Assembly: GCF_900113435.1 (NCBI RefSeq)
Contig: NZ_FOPG01000003.1
Coordinates: forward strand, 186,001 to 250,000
Direction: 5' to 3'
Length of the DNA: 64,000 nt
From: Sulfitobacter dubius
GTDB taxonomy: Bacteria > Pseudomonadota > Alphaproteobacteria > Rhodobacterales > Rhodobacteraceae
Position numbers and translations under genes: made by a program. Positions 60,218 to 64,000 of this stretch are shown piece by piece. The notes below the pieces were generated by a model. It searched no databases and was not told where the DNA came from. It was given only the letters and a program-made list of their open reading frames with translations. How positions within the stretch are numbered: the stretch's first letter is position 1; every line of letters starts with the position of its first letter.

Positions 60218-61192
60218 TTAAGAGTCGAGCCGCATCATTCGAAGAGCGCGCCCGATTACATCGCAAAGGTGCCGCTTCGCTGGATCAATGCCATGAGTTG
60301 CGGACACCAGCAAGCCAATCCGCATGTCATTGAGCCCTTCTTGTACCAAAGGAATGAATTTTAGACTTCCCGCCTCTATCTCGTCAATAAAGCCAATTTT
60401 TGTGTAAAGGCCGATTCCCTGGTTATCGAGGATCATTTGCTTCGCAACGATTAGTGCGTTGGTAAAAACATGTGTTGATAGCGGTGAGGTGATTGTCGAG
60501 ACGACCTGATCGATGATGGAATTGCGACCACGGGCATCGAGAGTGCGTACCAGACGATAGCTGGCGATATCGTCAATGGTAACGCTGTTGCGTTCGGCCA
60601 CAGGGTGATCGCTGCGGACGATTATACCGAACGGCGCGGATTTTTCGGAGATCACCCGTACATCAGGGTGTAGGTCCAGTAAGAACGATATGCCGATATC
60701 CGTGCTACCCTCAGCTACGGATTTCATCACATCGTCAGGCAACGCGGTAGTGACGGAGATGGAGATATCAGGGAAAGTTTGGCTGAATTGGTGCAGGGCC
60801 TGAGGTAAAATTCCGAATGCCACTGAGTCGATCGTTTCGACCTTAAGGTGGCCGGTGCGCAGGTCGCGTAGGTCATCGATTAGGACACGGGTGCGCTCAT
60901 AGTCGTGCAGGGTCTTGCGACAGTGCTCCAGAAGGATGCTGCCGATTCCTGTCAACTCAACGCCTTCCGGCGTGCGGTCAAAAACGGCGACCCCGAGCTG
61001 TTTCTCAATGCTTAGTATTTTGCGATTTACCGAGGTTGAGGACACATTCAGAACTGTTGCGGCTTTGCGGATCGACCCCTGACGCGCAACTTCATCAAAG
61101 TATTTCAAAAAGTTAGAGTGCAAGGCAATGCTCCGATTTTGGGGTGGTGCATTTTTTGCACCACTGTAGGTCAATATTGATCCTTCCTGCAT
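60218..61192 (-). CDS. LysR-family transcriptional regulator
   Basis: A regulator of 324 residues from the ATG at 61192. The HTH domain lies at about 25-85: FLKYFDEVARQGSIRKAATVLNVSSTSVNRKILSIEKQLGVAVFDRTPEGVELT, with the second helix ASSV-like replaced by TSVNR. The co-inducer-binding domain follows (HLKVETIDSVAFGILPQALHQF, GIIVRSDHPVAER). The N terminus is about 25 residues longer than usual, so a TTG at 61174, preceded by GGAAGG, may be the true start. It is divergent from an ABC importer operon and probably controls it. Confidence 0.88.
   Translation of the reverse strand: MQEGSILTYSGAKNAPPQNRSIALHSNFLKYFDEVARQGSIRKAATVLNVSSTSVNRKILSIEKQLGVAVFDRTPEGVELTGIGSILLEHCRKTLHDYERTRVLIDDLRDLRTGHLKVETIDSVAFGILPQALHQFSQTFPDISISVTTALPDDVMKSVAEGSTDIGISFLLDLHPDVRVISEKSAPFGIIVRSDHPVAERNSVTIDDIASYRLVRTLDARGRNSIIDQVVSTITSPLSTHVFTNALIVAKQMILDNQGIGLYTKIGFIDEIEAGSLKFIPLVQEGLNDMRIGLLVSATHGIDPAKRHLCDVIGRALRMMRLDS
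61144..61164. promoter_or_regulatory. Perfect palindrome with T-N11-A core, candidate LysR binding site
   Basis: GTGGTGCA (61144-61151), TTTTT, TGCACCAC (61157-61164) is a perfect palindrome. Within it T at 61148 and A at 61160 make the T-N11-A core of LysR recognition sites. It lies inside the first codons of the regulator gene and 110 bases before the ABC operon's first ATG, as expected for an autoregulated LysR activator. Confidence 0.6.
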
Positions 61193-61273
61193 CGCTCTCC
61201 ACAGACGTAGTGTCAAATGTGAACAAGGCGTACAGAGACAAACGACTAAAATACGACCAACGGGAGATCATCA

Positions 61274-62317
61274 ATGACACGACCTTCTTTTCTCGAGATG
61301 AAACGGCGCGCGCTGCTGAAATCTATGGCTGCTTTCGGCGGTGCTGCCACCACCGGCACCTTCGTGGGCATCGAAAAAGCTTTTGCGCAGGATACATTCA
61401 ACGCGACCCTACAGCTGGGTTGGTTGCCCACAAATGGAATTTTGGGTGAAGTCGTCGCCGACGAGAAAGGCTTCTTTGCTGAGGAAGGGCTGAGCCTGGA
61501 TATCGTAGCTGGCGGCCCGAATGTGGATGGTGTCGCTTCGGTTGCGTCGGGCCGTGCCAACATTGGTCAAATTTCTTCGAGCCCATCGCTGATGTTGGCC
61601 CGCTCTGCTGGGCTGCCCGTCAAATGCATCGCCGCTGGCTATCAGCAGCATCCGTTCACCTATTTCTCCCTTAAGGATAACGCGGTGAACACCCCGCAGG
61701 ATCTGATCGGTAAACGGGTCGCAACCAACGGTACTGCCCGGATCCTGCTGCGCGCCTTGCTGGCCACGAACGGCATTTCCGAGGACGATGTTGAGATCAT
61801 GGTCATGGGGTCGGATATGGCCCCGTTGATGACCGGGCAGGTCGATGTGGTGACGGGGTGGAAGACGAACACCAGCGCGCTTGCCGTCTTGGGCGATCAG
61901 CGCAATGACATGACGCTTTGGGATGCGGGCATCCAGCTTTATGCCAACCCCTATTACGTCACCGACGAAACGTTGAACGAACACCCCGAGCAGGTGAACG
62001 GCATGATCCGTGCGATCGCCAAAGGCTGGGGCTATGCGCGTGACAACCGCGAAGAAGCCGTCGATATGCTGGTCAAACGCTATCCCAACATGGACCGCGC
62101 AAAGGAATTGGAAACCATCGACCTGGTGCTCGACTATTCCTTTAACAAAGAGACCGCCGCGAAAGGCTGGGGCACGATGACCCCGGAAAACTGGCAAGCG
62201 CAGATCGACATCTATGACCAGCTCGGCCAGTTTGAAAATGGCGCGCCTTCGCTCGAAGACGTGATGACCCTCTCCGTGCTCGAAGCCACCGCGGCCGCAC
62301 GTCCTAAATACGGATGA
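61274..62317 (+). CDS. ABC transporter substrate-binding protein, NMT1/SsuA (NitT/TauT) type
   Basis: A 347-residue periplasmic binding protein. The N terminus FLEMKRRALLKSMAAFGGAATTGTFVGIEKAFAQ is a Tat-like signal (KRRALLK) ending in an AFAQ cleavage site. The mature part shows LGWLPTNGILGEVVADEKGFFAEEGL near 50-75, GVASVASGRANIGQISSSPSLML, and PLMTGQVDVVTGWKTN, all typical. GGGAG precedes the ATG. It is the first gene of a three-gene importer. The substrate is unknown; NitT/TauT relatives take sulfonates, nitrate, cyanate, thiamine precursors or aromatics. Confidence 0.88.
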   Translation: MTRPSFLEMKRRALLKSMAAFGGAATTGTFVGIEKAFAQDTFNATLQLGWLPTNGILGEVVADEKGFFAEEGLSLDIVAGGPNVDGVASVASGRANIGQISSSPSLMLARSAGLPVKCIAAGYQQHPFTYFSLKDNAVNTPQDLIGKRVATNGTARILLRALLATNGISEDDVEIMVMGSDMAPLMTGQVDVVTGWKTNTSALAVLGDQRNDMTLWDAGIQLYANPYYVTDETLNEHPEQVNGMIRAIAKGWGYARDNREEAVDMLVKRYPNMDRAKELETIDLVLDYSFNKETAAKGWGTMTPENWQAQIDIYDQLGQFENGAPSLEDVMTLSVLEATAAARPKYG

Positions 62318-62324
62318 TTGACCA

Positions 62325-63134
62325 ATGCCATCGATAGTTGAAACCCAAGCCACACCCGACGGAACTCCGACTGGTCCAATCGCCGCCTCTTTGAAAGATG
62401 CCTCCGTCAAATTTGGCTCCTTCACGGCCATTCGCGGGATGTCGATCGATATCGAAGAGGGCGCGTTCTATACCATTCTGGGCCCCTCGGGCTGTGGCAA
62501 ATCGACAATGCTGCGGTTGGTGTCGGATCTGATCCCGACAGCCTCGGGCGATGTGTCGATCTTTGGCAAATCGACCGAAGAGGCCCGGCTGGCGCGCGAG
62601 TTCGCCTTTGTCTTTCAAGATGCGACCCTCTTGCCCTGGCGGTCGGCGCTCAAGAACGTTGAACTGCCTCTTGAGATTGGACGCCGCCGGGGCATCAAAC
62701 TCCCCATCGGCAACAAGACCCCGCGCGAGCTTTTGAAACTTGTGGGGCTTGAGGGCCGCGAAGACGCGCTGCCGCATGAGCTTTCGGGCGGGATGCGCCA
62801 GCGGGTTGCGATTGCCCGGGCGCTGGTCTGTCAGCCTAAGCTGCTGCTGATGGATGAGCCCTTTGGCGCGCTGGATGAGATGACCCGTGATCACCTGAAC
62901 CTGCAACTGCTGAAGATCTGGGAGGAGACCGGGGTCACGATCCTCTTTGTGACCCACTCGATCCCCGAGGCGGTGTTTCTGGGCCAAAAGGTGATGATGT
63001 TGCAGGCCCACCCTGGGCGCCTGCGCGAGGTGGTCGACATTGATTTGCCGAGCCCGCGCACAATCGAACAACGCGATACGCAGGAATTCGTTCAATATTC
63101 CGCCTATCTGCGCAAGCTGCTGGAGACATGCTGA
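62325..63134 (+). CDS. ABC transporter ATP-binding protein, NitT/TauT type
   Basis: A 269-residue ATPase. Walker A is GPSGCGKST near residue 50, the Q-loop FAFVFQDATLLPW, signature LSGGMRQRVAIARAL, and Walker B LLLMDEPFGALDEMT. It starts 8 bases after the binding-protein stop, and its stop shares a base with the permease ATG (TGATG). The C-terminal HPGRLREVVDIDLPSPR matches the SsuB/TauB branch. The energy source for the importer regulated by the adjacent LysR. Confidence 0.92.
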   Translation: MPSIVETQATPDGTPTGPIAASLKDASVKFGSFTAIRGMSIDIEEGAFYTILGPSGCGKSTMLRLVSDLIPTASGDVSIFGKSTEEARLAREFAFVFQDATLLPWRSALKNVELPLEIGRRRGIKLPIGNKTPRELLKLVGLEGREDALPHELSGGMRQRVAIARALVCQPKLLLMDEPFGALDEMTRDHLNLQLLKIWEETGVTILFVTHSIPEAVFLGQKVMMLQAHPGRLREVVDIDLPSPRTIEQRDTQEFVQYSAYLRKLLETC

Positions 63135-63940
63135 TGACCGCCATTGAGAACATGCAGGCTGCCGACCCGGAGCTCGACATCGAACGCGCCCTCGAAAGGC
63201 GCCAGAAAATGCTGGCCATCGCCGTGCCCTTGGGCACCGCAGCGAGTTTGATCCTGCTCTGGCAAATTGGCGTTCGCCTGTTCGCCGTGCCTACCTATAT
63301 CGCGCCCGCGCCGACGGATGTGGCCTATACGCTGGTCGACAAGTTTCCGATCCTTTTGGCCAACTTCTGGCCGACGCTTTATGAAAGTGTGCTGGGGTTC
63401 GTCGTGGGCAATATCGCGGCGGTGCTGATCGCGGTGGCCTTTGTGCACAGCCGCACGGTCGAGCGGGCCTTCTTCCCGATCGCGGTCTTTGTGAACACCA
63501 TTCCGATCCTCGCCATCGCGCCGATCTTAGTGCTGATCTTTGGGCCGGGCTTGACGGCCAAGGTGGTGATCGCGGCGCTGATTTGTTTCTTCCCCACGCT
63601 GGTGAATATGGTCCGCGGCTTGCAGGCTGTCAGCCCGCAGGCGCTGGAACTGGCCCGTATCCTCTCGGCCTCCAAATCCGAGGTCTTCTGGAAAATCCGA
63701 CTGCCGTCGTCGCTGCCCTTCCTGTTCTCGGCGCTAAAAATCGCGGCGACCACCAGTGTCATCGGGGCGATTGTCGGCGAATGGGTTGGGGCCGATATGG
63801 GCCTTGGGGCGCTGATCATCGATGCCACCTTCAACTTCAACTCACCCTTGCTCTACGCTACCGTCTTTATGTCCTCCGGACTGTCGGTGTTGATGTTCGC
63901 GACCGTCTCGATTGTCGAACGTCTGGTTGTGCGCTGGTAA
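63134..63940 (+). CDS. ABC transporter permease, NitT/TauT type
   Basis: A 268-residue inner-membrane permease with about six helices. The ATPase-coupling loop is MVRGLQAVSPQALELARILSASKSEVFWKIRLPSSLPFLFSALKIA near 160-205, with the conserved EAA-like Gly (LPSSLPFLFSALK). An ATG two codons upstream, at 63128, is also possible. It ends the three-gene operon; the last 60 bases of the window after it hold no feature. Confidence 0.9.
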   Translation: MTAIENMQAADPELDIERALERRQKMLAIAVPLGTAASLILLWQIGVRLFAVPTYIAPAPTDVAYTLVDKFPILLANFWPTLYESVLGFVVGNIAAVLIAVAFVHSRTVERAFFPIAVFVNTIPILAIAPILVLIFGPGLTAKVVIAALICFFPTLVNMVRGLQAVSPQALELARILSASKSEVFWKIRLPSSLPFLFSALKIAATTSVIGAIVGEWVGADMGLGALIIDATFNFNSPLLYATVFMSSGLSVLMFATVSIVERLVVRW

Positions 63941-64000
63941 GCCAATAAACTGAAAACAAACGTAAATTGCACTGCTTGCGGCCCGAGGGTCAGGCAGGGC

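Overview
The window looks like chromosomal DNA from a marine, aerobic alphaproteobacterium of the Roseobacter group (Rhodobacterales), possibly close to Sulfitobacter. The evidence is gene content and order typical of that group (hisS-hisZ-hisG, the cobalamin-dependent ribonucleotide reductase nrdJ beside a DUF1489 gene, an SH3 protein beside a glyoxylate-reductase gene), GC-rich coding DNA, and frequent 1- to 4-base gene overlaps. The genus is an inference; no rRNA is present.

Layout. 1-8.0 kb: the start of rpe, then a large self-sufficient reductive dehalogenase-like protein fused to its own reductase, divergent from a NitT/TauT-type ABC transporter whose binding protein is separated from its ATPase and permease by a Na+/H+ antiporter. 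8-18 kb: a class IV aminotransferase, then a block of metal genes: a PepSY membrane protein, copper-related small proteins around a PCuAC chaperone, an FecCD-type siderophore ABC importer, a DUF2218 protein and a TonB-dependent receptor. 18.6 kb: tRNA-Gln(UUG). 18.7-31 kb: housekeeping and catabolic genes (MscS channel, quinone oxidoreductase, SH3 protein, glyoxylate reductase, FAD-linked 2-hydroxyacid dehydrogenase, dimethylglycine dehydrogenase-like enzyme, GH25 lysozyme, DUF938 methyltransferase, aldo/keto reductase, GST). 31-40.3 kb: a seven-gene purine operon joining xanthine dehydrogenase and its XdhC chaperone to a BMP-type nucleoside/purine ABC importer. 40.5-48.4 kb: dnaE, a lipoprotein, slyX and hisS-hisZ-hisG. 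48.5-51.9 kb: DUF1489, an 89-bp duplicated promoter-like segment enclosing a 35-residue membrane microprotein, and nrdJ.

From about 51.9 to 61 kb the character changes. Genes are spaced out, several are small or unrecognised, and two are broken: an antitoxin-like gene split by an in-frame TGA, and an IS3-type transposase relic. I read this as an acquired region. It carries a secreted seven-repeat cysteine protein followed by a two-gene unit of a DUF1611/DgcN-like ATP-fold protein and a PLP-dependent fold-III amino-acid racemase, which suggests D-amino-acid metabolism. The window ends with a LysR regulator divergent from a complete second NitT/TauT-type ABC importer; a perfect T-N11-A palindrome sits at the regulator's own start.

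The most unusual items are the 89-bp duplication with its microprotein, the nonsense-split antitoxin, the DUF1611-racemase unit, the fused dehalogenase, and two copies of a conserved motif-plus-hairpin about 45 bp downstream of stop codons.
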